Below, piece after piece: positions 1 to 7,307 of a DNA stretch of 64,000 bases. Source of the stretch: Sphingomonas sp. NFR04 (lineage in GTDB: Bacteria > Pseudomonadota > Alphaproteobacteria > Sphingomonadales > Sphingomonadaceae); the NCBI RefSeq assembly GCF_900114095.1, contig NZ_FORV01000009.1, forward strand, positions 62,001-126,000, read 5' to 3'. The number at the start of each line of letters is the position of its first letter. Position 1 is the first letter of the stretch. The notes beneath the pieces are model-generated. The model made no database searches, was not told the DNA's origin, and was given only the letters and a program-made list of their open reading frames with translations. A program made the translations under genes and the position numbers.

Positions 1-713
1 ATGCGCTCGGCATCGCCCTCGCGCTTCTCAGTAAGGCGGAACAGCCATTCGCGGGCGCTGGTCTGGCGCAGGAAGCTGCACTGGAGCGCGCTGTCGCCGA
101 TCTGCAGCGTCGCCTGCGCGCCCGGCGGCACCGCTGGATCCTGCAGCCGTCGCACGACCGCCGCGAGTTCGTCGGGCAGGTCCAGCGCGCGCGGCGACCA
201 GTCGGGGAACAGCCGCTCGATCGTCTCGGCGGCGAGCGGAGTCAGCCAGCCGGTCTGCCCGTCGCCATCGACCGCAAAGGAGGGCCGCCCGGCGGTGTCC
301 AACGCCAGTTGGCTGCTCTGCGCGATCCGGGCATTGGCGAGGTGCACCGAAACGCGCGCCAGCAGCTCGTCGACCACGATCGGCTTGTGGACGTAATCAA
401 CCGCCCCGGCATCGAGCCCGCGCACGACATGCTCGCTCTCGGTCAGCCCGGTCATGAAGATCACCGGCACCTGGCGGAAGCGACCGTCCTGCTTGATCCG
501 ACGCGTGGTGCTGAACCCGTCGAGCCTCGGCATCACCGCGTCCATCAGGATCAGGTCGGGCGTGCCATGTTCGAGCAGCTCCAGTGCCGCGAGCCCGTCG
601 ACCGCGATCAGCACCGTCATGCCTGCCTGCTCCAGCGTCGCCGTGAGGAAGCGGAGCGATTCGGGGGTGTCGTCCACCACCAGGATCGTGGCGCCGGGAT
701 CGCTAGGCGACAT
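1..713 (-). CDS. Response regulator, receiver domain (3' end outside window)
   Basis: Read on the minus strand from an ATG at 713, this frame stays open to the window edge, so the C-terminus is missing (237 codons visible). The first ~120 residues are a CheY-like receiver: ILVVDDTPES acidic pocket, phospho-acceptor Asp in LILMDAVMPR, Thr in IFMTGL and Lys in YVHKPI. The following ~115 residues (an LTPLAAETIERLF stretch and a small mixed region) are a linker or extra domain that I do not recognise. A DNA-binding output may lie beyond the edge. The start overlaps the kinase stop by 11 nt, so the two are translationally coupled and probably partners. They are divergent from the guanidine/urea-type operon and may control it, but that is inference. 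Confidence 0.85.
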   Translation of the reverse strand, partial: MSPSDPGATILVVDDTPESLRFLTATLEQAGMTVLIAVDGLAALELLEHGTPDLILMDAVMPRLDGFSTTRRIKQDGRFRQVPVIFMTGLTESEHVVRGLDAGAVDYVHKPIVVDELLARVSVHLANARIAQSSQLALDTAGRPSFAVDGDGQTGWLTPLAAETIERLFPDWSPRALDLPDELAAVVRRLQDPAVPPGAQATLQIGDSALQCSFLRQTSAREWLFRLTEKREGDAER

Positions 714-2265
714 CGTCGAGCGTCCTTGCCAGCCCGCGCAGGTCGAACGCCTCAAGCTGCGGCCGCAGCCGCGCGACGAGGTCGGCGCTTTCGGGGACCT
801 CCCTCTCCAGAGTCACGAGTGTCGTTTCGATTCCACGGACATGCCCGAGCTTCATAAAGCGGCGCAGCGCATCGAGATAGGGCGCCGCCGACTCGGGCAG
901 TGCCATCGGTGGACGGGGCGGCGCGGCGGCGGCCTCGGCATCCTCGACGATCCAGTCCAGCCCCAGTTGGCGCGCGATCATGTCGAGCAGCGCATCGAGG
1001 TCGACCGGCTTGGTGAGGAAGGCGTCGTGCGCGCGGCGGCCGTCGCGGCCGGCGTGGAATTCATGCGCATTGGCCGAGACCATCACGATGCGCAGCCCCG
1101 CCCCGAAGCGCGCGCGCAACTGCTCGGCCACGTCCCAGCCGCTGGTGCCCGGCATCTGGATGTCGAGCAGCACGAGATCGGGCGAACAATGTTCGGCGAG
1201 CGCCAGCCCCGCCGTGCCGCCACTCGCCTCGAACACGGAAAAGCCCAGCGGGCGCAGCAGATGGTTCACCACCGTGGTCTGCGCCGGGCTGTCGTCGATC
1301 ACCAGAATCGTCTTCTGCGCCCCCTGATAGCCGGTGACGCGGCGATAGGCGGCGGCACCGGCGGGCGCCTCGATCGGCTCGGGGAGCAGCAGGCGGAGAA
1401 GAAAGCTGCTGCCCTTGCCAAGCTCGCTGGTCACCGTCACTTCGCCGCCCAGGATGCGCGCCAGCACGCGGGTGATGGCGAGGCCCAGCCCGATGCCCGG
1501 CTGCATCACGGTATCGGGTTCGCGACCACGCTCGAACGGCTCGAAGATCCGCTCCAGATCTTCGGGCGGGATGCCCGGGCCGGTATCGCGGACTTCGATC
1601 GCGGCGCTCTGGCTGCGATAGCGCACGGTCAGCGTCGCGCCGCCCGTCTCGGTATATTTGATCGCGTTGGACAGCAGGTTGATCAGGATCTGGCGCAGCC
1701 GCTTCTCGTCGGTGCGTACATAGGCGGGCAGCCGGCCCTCGACGACATAGTCGAGCGACAGCCCCTTGGCCGAGGCCTGGACGCGGAACATCTCCACCAC
1801 CTGGTCGAGCAATGCCGGCAGCCGCACCAGTTCCTGCCGCACCTGCAGCACGCCGCTTTCGACGCGCGAGATGTCGAGAAGGCCCTCGACGAGATTGGTG
1901 AGATGCTCGGCAGAGCGGCGGATCACCCCGCCCGCCTCGCGCGGCGGGATCGAGTCGCCACGTTCGAGCAGCTGGGCATAGCCATAGATGGCGTTGAGCG
2001 GCGAGCGGATCTCGTGGCTGACCGCGACGAGGTAGCGCGTCTTGGCGGCGTTGGCGGCTTCGGCGGTTTCCTTTGCCTTGGCGAGCGCGGCTTCGGTTTC
2101 CCGGTGCGCGGCGATTTCTGCGCAGAGCCGTTCAGTCTGGGCGCGATTCGCGGCCTCGGCGGCGCGGTGGCGGTCACGCGCCTTCAGGAACAGCCGGGCA
2201 AAGGTCGCGGCAACGGCCAGCGCCAGCCCCAGGCAGATCGTTCCGAGAATGCGCGCGATCGCCAT
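703..2265 (-). CDS. Hybrid sensor histidine kinase with C-terminal receiver domain
   Basis: A 520-residue membrane-anchored hybrid kinase. Residues 5-26 form one hydrophobic segment, followed by a coiled coil (~30-75) and no periplasmic sensor domain, so the signal is probably intracellular or membrane-derived. The HisKA motif VSHEIRSPLNA places the phospho-His near residue 84. The ATPase domain has NLLSNAIKYTE, DTGPGIP and GIGLGLAI boxes. The receiver starts near residue 320 (VIDDSPAQ), with its phospho-Asp near 368 (LLDIQMPG) and the Lys in FLTKPV. The last ~80 residues are helical. The start is fixed by an AGGAGG seven bases before ATG. It overlaps the downstream response regulator by 11 nt and is transcribed away from the ABC/carboxylase operon across a 404-bp gap. 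Confidence 0.92.
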   Translation of the reverse strand: MAIARILGTICLGLALAVAATFARLFLKARDRHRAAEAANRAQTERLCAEIAAHRETEAALAKAKETAEAANAAKTRYLVAVSHEIRSPLNAIYGYAQLLERGDSIPPREAGGVIRRSAEHLTNLVEGLLDISRVESGVLQVRQELVRLPALLDQVVEMFRVQASAKGLSLDYVVEGRLPAYVRTDEKRLRQILINLLSNAIKYTETGGATLTVRYRSQSAAIEVRDTGPGIPPEDLERIFEPFERGREPDTVMQPGIGLGLAITRVLARILGGEVTVTSELGKGSSFLLRLLLPEPIEAPAGAAAYRRVTGYQGAQKTILVIDDSPAQTTVVNHLLRPLGFSVFEASGGTAGLALAEHCSPDLVLLDIQMPGTSGWDVAEQLRARFGAGLRIVMVSANAHEFHAGRDGRRAHDAFLTKPVDLDALLDMIARQLGLDWIVEDAEAAAAPPRPPMALPESAAPYLDALRRFMKLGHVRGIETTLVTLEREVPESADLVARLRPQLEAFDLRGLARTLDDVA

Positions 2266-2304
2266 GGGATCAGCCTCCTAGACCGAAAGACGATGGCGTT
2301 CTGC

Positions 2305-2472
2305 ATTCCTCCCCGGAACGGGGCGGGGGACCGCTCGCCGCAGGCGAGTGGTGGAGGGGCCGCGCCGCAAGGCGCGGGGTTCGCTTGGCGTCTCGGCAAC
2401 CCGCCGCGTGCCGCGGCGGCCCCTCCACCATGTGCTGCGCACATGGTCCCCCTCCCCGTTCCGGGGAGGAAT
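2305..2472. repeat. 168-bp nested inverted-repeat element (REP/BIME-like)
   Basis: The outer arms are a perfect 19-bp inverted repeat: ATTCCTCCCCGGAACGGGG at 2305-2323 and its complement at 2454-2472. Inside them, GGGGGACC pairs with GGTCCCCC and GTGGAGGGGCCG pairs with CGGCCCCTCCAC. Smaller hairpins (CTCGCC-GCA-GGCGAG and ATGTGCTGCGCACAT) sit inside those. The whole element could fold as one long cruciform or hairpin. It carries no credible reading frame. I did not see a second copy in this window. Confidence 0.85.
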
Positions 2473-2547
2473 TGGGGCGCACCGACCAGCCCCCAAAACG
2501 GGGCTCGCCAGTGCCTGAATGACGCATTGCAGCATCACGATTTGAGG

Positions 2548-2566
2548 TGACACATGCCATGTGACA
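2548..2566. promoter_or_regulatory. 19-bp near-perfect palindrome upstream of the transporter operon
   Basis: TGACACATG-C-CATGTGACA: the two 9-base arms match except at one symmetric base pair. It sits 13 bp before the NikR-spaced palindrome and ~100 bp before the start of the ABC lipoprotein gene. It could be the target of the divergent response regulator or of another dimeric factor. No function is proven. Confidence 0.5.
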
Positions 2567-2578
2567 TGCCTATAAGTC

Positions 2579-2606
2579 GTATTACTGGATTGGGCAAACG
2601 TAATAT
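2579..2606. promoter_or_regulatory. Candidate operator for the NikR-like regulator (promoter copy)
   Basis: GTATTA-N16-TAATAT. Half-site spacing is exactly that of the NikR operator (GTATGA-N16-TCATAC), with altered half-sites. A second site with the same GTATTA-N16-TAATA architecture lies before the NikR-like gene of this operon at 5331-5358. Confidence 0.65.
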
Positions 2607-2669
2607 CGGTTGCGACCGTCCGGCGGCTGAAATTCGCGCTTTCTCGCGCTGCGAAGATGGGGGTCGATC

Positions 2670-3749
2670 ATGGCAAAATGGGTAGCGAAGGCGCGGATCG
2701 CGATCGCGGCGACGGCGATGCTGGCGACGGCATCGTGCGGCGGTAGCGGCAGTGCACCAAAGGTGCGGACCGAGTTCAACATCGGCTGGTCGATCTATGC
2801 CGGCTGGATGCCCTGGCCCTATGCCGAACAGGCCGGCATCGTGAAGAAATGGGCCGACAAATACGGCGTCAAGATCCACTTCACCCAGGTGAACGACTAT
2901 GTCGAGTCGGTGAACCAGTTCAACGCCGGCAAGCTCGACGGCGTCACCGTCACCAACATGGACGCGCTCACCATCCCCGCCGCGGGCGGCAAGGATACCA
3001 GCGCGATCATCCTGGGTGACTATTCCAACGGCAATGACGGCATCGTCCTCAAGAACGCCAAAAGCCTTGCCGACATCAAGGGCCGCACCGTCTATCTCGT
3101 CGAGCTGTCGGTCTCGCACTATCTGCTGGCGCGCGGGCTCTCCTCGGTCGGCCTCCAGCTCTCCGACGTGAAGACGGTCAACACCTCGGACGCGGACATC
3201 GTCGGCGCCTTCGCCAACCCGGCTGCTACCGCGGTCGTCACCTGGAACCCGCAGCTGACCGAAGTCGCCAAGCTCCCCGGCGCCACCAAGGTGTTCGATT
3301 CGAGCCAGGTGCCGGCTGAGATCCTCGACCTGCTCGCCGTCGACACCGCAACGCTCAAGGCCAATCCGAACCTCGGCAAGGCACTGGCCGGCATCTGGTA
3401 CGAGACGATGCAGCTGATGCAGAAAAAGGATGCCGTCGGCGCCGCCGCGCGCGCCGCGATGGCGAAGCTGGCCGGCACCACGCCGCAGTCGTTCGACGCC
3501 CAGCTCAGCACGACGCACCTCTATGCCACGCCGCAGGATGCGGTCGCGGCGGTGAAGTCGCCCGCGATCGGCGCGACCATGGTGAAGGTGCGCGACTTCA
3601 GCTTCTCCAAGGGGCTGTTCGGCCAGGGCGCCAAGTCCGCCGATGCGATCGGCATTTCGGTACCCGGCAAGACGATCGGCGACGCCAACAACGTCAAGCT
3701 GCGCTTCGACCCGACCTATATGGAGCTGGCCGCGGCCGGCAAGCTCTGA
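2670..3749 (+). CDS. ABC transporter substrate-binding lipoprotein, urea/guanidine carboxylase region
   Basis: A 359-residue periplasmic binding protein. The N-terminus is a lipoprotein signal with lipobox ending TASC at about residue 24. The mature part begins with FNIGWSIYAGWMPWPYAEQAG, which resembles the NMT1/TauA-type fold used for nitrate, sulfonate and aromatic amine uptake. Sequence and context fit the family described as the periplasmic component of the urea-carboxylase-region ABC transporter. It is the first gene of the operon and lies 13 bp before the permease. The substrate is probably guanidine or a related amidine (inference from the downstream enzymes). The ATG at 2670 follows a GGGGG ribosome-binding stretch. 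Confidence 0.88.
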   Translation: MAKWVAKARIAIAATAMLATASCGGSGSAPKVRTEFNIGWSIYAGWMPWPYAEQAGIVKKWADKYGVKIHFTQVNDYVESVNQFNAGKLDGVTVTNMDALTIPAAGGKDTSAIILGDYSNGNDGIVLKNAKSLADIKGRTVYLVELSVSHYLLARGLSSVGLQLSDVKTVNTSDADIVGAFANPAATAVVTWNPQLTEVAKLPGATKVFDSSQVPAEILDLLAVDTATLKANPNLGKALAGIWYETMQLMQKKDAVGAAARAAMAKLAGTTPQSFDAQLSTTHLYATPQDAVAAVKSPAIGATMVKVRDFSFSKGLFGQGAKSADAIGISVPGKTIGDANNVKLRFDPTYMELAAAGKL

Positions 3750-3762
3750 GGCCGGACGCCAT

Positions 3763-4578
3763 ATGCGCTGGGTGAACATCCGACCCCGCCGCCGAACCGG
3801 CTGGCTGCTGGGGAGCCTGCCGCTGCTGCTCGCGGCGATCGTCTACCTCTTCGCCTCGGCAGCGCGGCATGCTGAGAACCCCTCAGACAAGCTGCTGCCG
3901 ACGCCGGGCGCGATGGTGGAGGCGATGCACGCTCTGCTCGCCCAGGCCGACCCGCTGAGCGGGCGCCTGCTCTTCTGGGCGGATACGCTGGCCAGCCTGG
4001 AGCGGCTGGGAATGGCCCTCGGCATCTGCGCGCTCTCCGCATTGCTGGTAGGCATGGTGCTGGGCGTGCTGCCCGCCGCCCGCGCCACCTTCGGCGCCTT
4101 CGTCACCACCATTGCCGTGATCCCGCCGATCGCGCTGCTGCCGGTGCTGTTCATCGTCTTCGGGCTGGGCGACACCGCCAAGGTCGCGCTGATCGTGATC
4201 GGCGTCACCCCCTTCCTGATCCGCGACCTCGCCGACCACATCACCGCCATCCCGCAGGAGCAGCTGATCAAGGCGCAGACGCTCGGCGCAAGCAGCTGGC
4301 AGCTGGCACTTCGCGTCGCCCTGCCCCAGGCGCTGCCCCGGCTGATCGCGGGCATCCGCCTCTCGCTCGGGCCGGCCTGGGTGTACCTGATCTCGGCCGA
4401 GGCGATCGCCTCGGACATCGGCCTCGGCTACCGCATCTTCCTCGTCCGGCGCTATCTCTCGATGGACATCATCATCCCGTACGTCGCCTGGATCTCGATC
4501 CTCGCCATCCTGATGGACGTGGCGCTGGCCCAGTTGAGCAAGCGCGCCTTCGCCTGGGCGCATGGAGCCGGCCGATGA
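3763..4578 (+). CDS. ABC transporter permease, urea/guanidine carboxylase region
   Basis: A 271-residue inner-membrane permease of the TauC/SsuC type. It has an N-terminal membrane segment (WLLGSLPLLLAAIVYLF), further segments at IALLPVLFIVFGLG and LIVIGVTPFLI, and the EAA-type coupling loop AQTLGASSWQLALRVALPQA about 100 residues from the C-terminus. The frame is open further upstream, but ATG 3763 is preferred because it lies 13 bp after the lipoprotein stop and precedes a typical basic N-terminus. The stop overlaps the ATPase start as ATGA. Works with the adjacent lipoprotein and ATPase as one importer. Confidence 0.9.
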   Translation: MRWVNIRPRRRTGWLLGSLPLLLAAIVYLFASAARHAENPSDKLLPTPGAMVEAMHALLAQADPLSGRLLFWADTLASLERLGMALGICALSALLVGMVLGVLPAARATFGAFVTTIAVIPPIALLPVLFIVFGLGDTAKVALIVIGVTPFLIRDLADHITAIPQEQLIKAQTLGASSWQLALRVALPQALPRLIAGIRLSLGPAWVYLISAEAIASDIGLGYRIFLVRRYLSMDIIIPYVAWISILAILMDVALAQLSKRAFAWAHGAGR

Positions 4579-5381
4579 GCGCGCTCCTCTCCTTCCAGAA
4601 TGTCTGGCTCGAATATGGCGACAAGGTCGTGCTGGAGCGCGTCGAGCTCGACATCGCCGAGCGCAGCTTCGTATCGATCGTGGGTCCCTCGGGGGCGGGC
4701 AAGAGCAGCTTCCTGCGGCTGGCACTCGGGCAGGAGCGACCGACGCGGGGCAAGATCCTGCTCGACGGCACGCCGCTGCCCGGCGAATGCGGCCCCGATC
4801 GCGGCGTAGTGTTCCAACGCTATTCGGTGTTCCCGCACCTGACCGCGCTGCGCAACGTGATGTTCGAGCGAGAATGCGTCGGCGCCCCACTCACCGCCCG
4901 GCTGTTCGGCGCCGCCCGTCGCCGCGCCCGCGACGAGGCCGCCGCGATGCTCGCCGAGGTAGGCCTGGGCGACGCGCTCGACCTCTACCCGGCCCAGCTT
5001 TCCGGCGGCATGCAGCAGCGGCTCGCCATCGCCCAGGCGCTGATCGCGCGCCCTCGCGTGCTGCTGCTCGACGAGCCGTTCGGAGCGCTCGACCCCGGCA
5101 TCCGGCAAGACATGCACCGGCTGATCCTCAAGCTGTGGGAAGAACATGCGCTCACCGTGCTGATGGTCACCCACGACATTTCGGAGGCGTTCAACCTCGG
5201 CACCCGCGTGCTCACCTTCGACAAGCGCCGCATCGATCCGCACGCCCCGCACCGCTACGGCGCAACCGCCGTCTACGACCTCCACCTCACCCGCAAGCGG
5301 CGCGAGGCGATTGTCGAGGCGCAGCAGGAAGTATTACGATTGACAGAATCAGTAATAACCGGGAAAGAGGAATCATTGTGA
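4575..5381 (+). CDS. ABC transporter ATP-binding protein, urea/guanidine carboxylase region
   Basis: A 268-residue ATPase of the importer. Walker A is GPSGAGKS (~residues 36-43), the Q-loop follows in GVVFQRYSVFPHL, the signature is LSGGMQQRLAIAQAL, Walker B is VLLLDEPFGALD, and the switch His is in MVTHDISEAF. The C-terminal ~50 residues (HAPHRYGATAVYDLHLTRKRREAI) go beyond the core fold. The last codons contain a candidate operator (5331-5358) for the next gene. The stop overlaps the GTG of the regulator as GTGA, so transporter and regulator are translationally coupled. Confidence 0.93.
   Translation: MSALLSFQNVWLEYGDKVVLERVELDIAERSFVSIVGPSGAGKSSFLRLALGQERPTRGKILLDGTPLPGECGPDRGVVFQRYSVFPHLTALRNVMFERECVGAPLTARLFGAARRRARDEAAAMLAEVGLGDALDLYPAQLSGGMQQRLAIAQALIARPRVLLLDEPFGALDPGIRQDMHRLILKLWEEHALTVLMVTHDISEAFNLGTRVLTFDKRRIDPHAPHRYGATAVYDLHLTRKRREAIVEAQQEVLRLTESVITGKEESL
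5331..5358. promoter_or_regulatory. Candidate operator for the NikR-like regulator (internal copy)
   Basis: GTATTA-N16-TAATAA inside the 3' end of the ATPase gene, 20 bp before the regulator's GTG. It repeats the half-site and exact 16-base spacing of the site at 2579-2606. It could autoregulate the regulator and downstream enzyme genes or act as a roadblock. Confidence 0.6.
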
Positions 5382-5857
5382 AGGAACCCTCCTCCTCCCT
5401 CGCCCGGCTCAGCATGAGCCTGCCCGCCGAACTTTTCCGCCAGCTCGATGAAATGGTGGAAGACCGCGGGCTCCCCTCGCGCTCGCAGCTGATCGCCGAG
5501 CTGATCCGCGACGAACTTGCCGAGCAGAGCGCCGCCTCGCGCCCCGAGGAGATGCTCGCGGGCACGATTACCCTGGTCTACCGCGCCGATCTCGGCCGGG
5601 TGCGCCACCAGCTGGCGCAGACCCAGGCCGAGTATCTGAAGGAGGTCATCTCCTCGCAGCATGTCTTTTTAGAGGACGACCAGTCGCTCGAGGTGCTGCT
5701 GGTCCAGGGGCCGGCGCGCCGGCTCCGCGACCTGTGCGACGCGCTGCGCAAGGTGCGCGGCGTGCAGCAACTGCGCCTCTTCACCACCACCGCGCTGCTG
5801 CCCCCGCTCCACGAGCAGGACGAGGCGGCAGCCCCAACCGGGAGCAAGGCGGCATGA
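5378..5857 (+). CDS. NikR/CopG-like ribbon-helix-helix transcriptional regulator with degenerate metal site
   Basis: 159 residues from a GTG preceded by AAGAGGA. Residues ~9-50 are a ribbon-helix-helix domain (ARLSMSLPAELFRQLDEM, then GLPSRSQLIAELIRDEL). Residues ~60-140 follow the NikR ACT-like tetramerisation domain (TITLVYRADLGRVRHQL, SSQHVFLEDDQSLEVLLVQG). Aligned by eye to E. coli NikR, only His95 (NikR His87) remains of the four nickel ligands. The others are replaced by Phe97 (His89), Ser103 (Cys95) and non-His residues near 84-86 (His76). It is therefore unlikely to sense nickel in the NikR manner. It may sense a pathway metabolite and is the obvious candidate to bind the two GTATTA-N16-TAATA sites. 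Confidence 0.88.
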   Translation: MKEPSSSLARLSMSLPAELFRQLDEMVEDRGLPSRSQLIAELIRDELAEQSAASRPEEMLAGTITLVYRADLGRVRHQLAQTQAEYLKEVISSQHVFLEDDQSLEVLLVQGPARRLRDLCDALRKVRGVQQLRLFTTTALLPPLHEQDEAAAPTGSKAA

Positions 5858-6672
5858 GCACACTCGCCGACCCCAATGCCGCGCGCGACCATGCGCGCGC
5901 GATGGCAGGCACCGTCGTCGAGGCGATGCCGATCCTGCCGCCCAAGGCGGACGACCTGCCTGCGGGCGTGCACGCCGACGATCTCGTCTGGGAAGAGACG
6001 ATCGCCGCCGGCGGCTATGCCAGCCGTGTGCTGTCGCGCGGCAGCCGGCTGCGGCTGATCGACCTGCACGGCGATGCCTGCGTCTCGCTCCAGCTGTTCA
6101 ACGCCGCCATGCCCACCGAGCGGTTCAACGTCGCCGATACGGTGAAGGTGCAGTGGAACGCCTATCTCGGCGAGGGCAGCCTGTTCCTCTCCGACATGGG
6201 CCGGGTGCTCGCCAGCATCGAGGCGGACGGCGCCGGCACGCACGACGCCTTTTGCGGCGCGTCCAACGCCGCGTCGAACGAACGCCGCTACGGCGACGGC
6301 AGCAATTCGGGGCCGTTCCCCAACGCCCGCGACCGGCTGCTGCTCGGTGCCGCCAAGCACGGCCTCACCCGCCGCGACATCCATCCGTGCGTCAACCTGT
6401 TCAAGGGCGTCCGCATCGCCGCCGACGGCACCACCGAACCGCAGCTCGGGCCGTTCGCGCCGGGCCGCTCGCTGGTGCTGCGCGCCGAGATGGACCTGAT
6501 CGTGGTGCTGGCCAACTGCCCGCATGTGCTCGATCCGCGTCCCTGGACCGTCACCCCCTTGCGCGCCACCGCCTGGCGCGGCCCGGTGACGACACGGGAC
6601 GATCCGATCCGCAACGCGACGCCCGAGCGGCAGCGCGCTTTCCTCAACACCGAAGACTGGGTCCGCCGCTGA
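5854..6672 (+). CDS. Urea carboxylase-associated protein 1 (DUF1989), probable carboxyguanidine deiminase subunit
   Basis: 272 residues, DUF1989 family (UAAP1 of carboxylase clusters). Characteristic blocks are HDAFCGASNAASNERRYG (~residues 129-146), IHPCVNLFKGV and LANCPHVLDPRP, with conserved His/Cys likely to hold a metal. DUF1989 pairs next to these carboxylases have been reported as the two-subunit carboxyguanidine deiminase CgdAB, which releases two ammonia from carboxyguanidine to give allophanate. I leave the A/B symbol unassigned. The ATG at 5854 overlaps the regulator stop as ATGA, and the stop overlaps the next ATG by one base (TGATG), so stoichiometric production of the pair is likely. 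Confidence 0.9.
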   Translation: MSTLADPNAARDHARAMAGTVVEAMPILPPKADDLPAGVHADDLVWEETIAAGGYASRVLSRGSRLRLIDLHGDACVSLQLFNAAMPTERFNVADTVKVQWNAYLGEGSLFLSDMGRVLASIEADGAGTHDAFCGASNAASNERRYGDGSNSGPFPNARDRLLLGAAKHGLTRRDIHPCVNLFKGVRIAADGTTEPQLGPFAPGRSLVLRAEMDLIVVLANCPHVLDPRPWTVTPLRATAWRGPVTTRDDPIRNATPERQRAFLNTEDWVRR

Positions 6673-7307
6673 TGGAACAGGACGTAGCGCTCGCCGGCCT
6701 CACCGGCCGGGTGATCCATGACGAGATCGTCCCCGCCCGCGCCCCCTGGCTGCACCGGGTGAAGGCCGGCGAGACGCTCCGCGTCGTCGACCTCGAAGGC
6801 AATCAGGCGGTCGATTTCCTCCTCTACGCCACCCACGACGATGCCGAACGCTACAGCGCGCAGGACACGATCGCGGCACAGGCCAATATCTTCCTGCGCA
6901 CCGGCAGCGTGCTGCGCTCGAACGAGGGCCGGCCGATGATGACGATCACCGCGACCGCGGTCGAGTATCACGACACGATCGGCGGCGCCTGTTCGTGCGA
7001 GTCCAACACACTGCGCTATGGCCATTTCACCAAGGCGCAGCACGCCTGTGTCGACAATTTCCTCGAGGCCAATCTCCGCGACGGCCGGGGCAAGCGCGAC
7101 ATCGTGTCGAACGTCAATTTCTTCATGAATGTGCCGGTCGAGGCCGATGGTGCGCTGGGCATCGTCGACGGCATCTCGGCGCCCGGCCTGACCGTGGACT
7201 TGCGCGCAGAAATGGATGTGACCGTGGTCGTTTCGAATTGCCCGCAGATCAACAATCCCTGCAACGGCTTCAACCCCACCCCCGTGCGCATGATCGTCAC
7301 CGCATGA
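6672..7307 (+). CDS. Urea carboxylase-associated protein 2 (DUF1989), probable carboxyguanidine deiminase subunit
   Basis: 211 residues, second DUF1989 protein (UAAP2) and likely partner of the preceding gene. Visible blocks are GNQAVDFLLY (~45-54), GACSCESNTLRYGHF (~104-118), DIVSNVNFFMNVPV and SNCPQINNPCNGFNPTPVR, with the Cys-rich motifs matching the first subunit in position. With it, this protein should convert carboxyguanidine to allophanate plus ammonia. It is coupled at both ends: TGATG upstream and ATGA with the carboxylase downstream. Either subunit alone is probably not a complete enzyme (inference from the published two-subunit enzyme). Confidence 0.9.
   Translation: MEQDVALAGLTGRVIHDEIVPARAPWLHRVKAGETLRVVDLEGNQAVDFLLYATHDDAERYSAQDTIAAQANIFLRTGSVLRSNEGRPMMTITATAVEYHDTIGGACSCESNTLRYGHFTKAQHACVDNFLEANLRDGRGKRDIVSNVNFFMNVPVEADGALGIVDGISAPGLTVDLRAEMDVTVVVSNCPQINNPCNGFNPTPVRMIVTA

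Larger units (their letters stand above)
2266..2669. other. 404-bp divergent intergenic region: repeat element plus regulatory palindromes
   Basis: Lies between the kinase (minus) and the transporter operon (plus). The left half is a 168-bp nested inverted repeat. The right half (about 2473-2669) holds a 19-bp near-palindrome at 2548-2566, a NikR-spaced palindrome at 2579-2606, and a purine-rich GGGGG ribosome site before the ATG at 2670. I looked for the conserved pieces of the ykkC guanidine-I riboswitch (such as CUGGUCCGAGAG and ACGGGGCA-like blocks) and did not find them. Confidence 0.7.
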
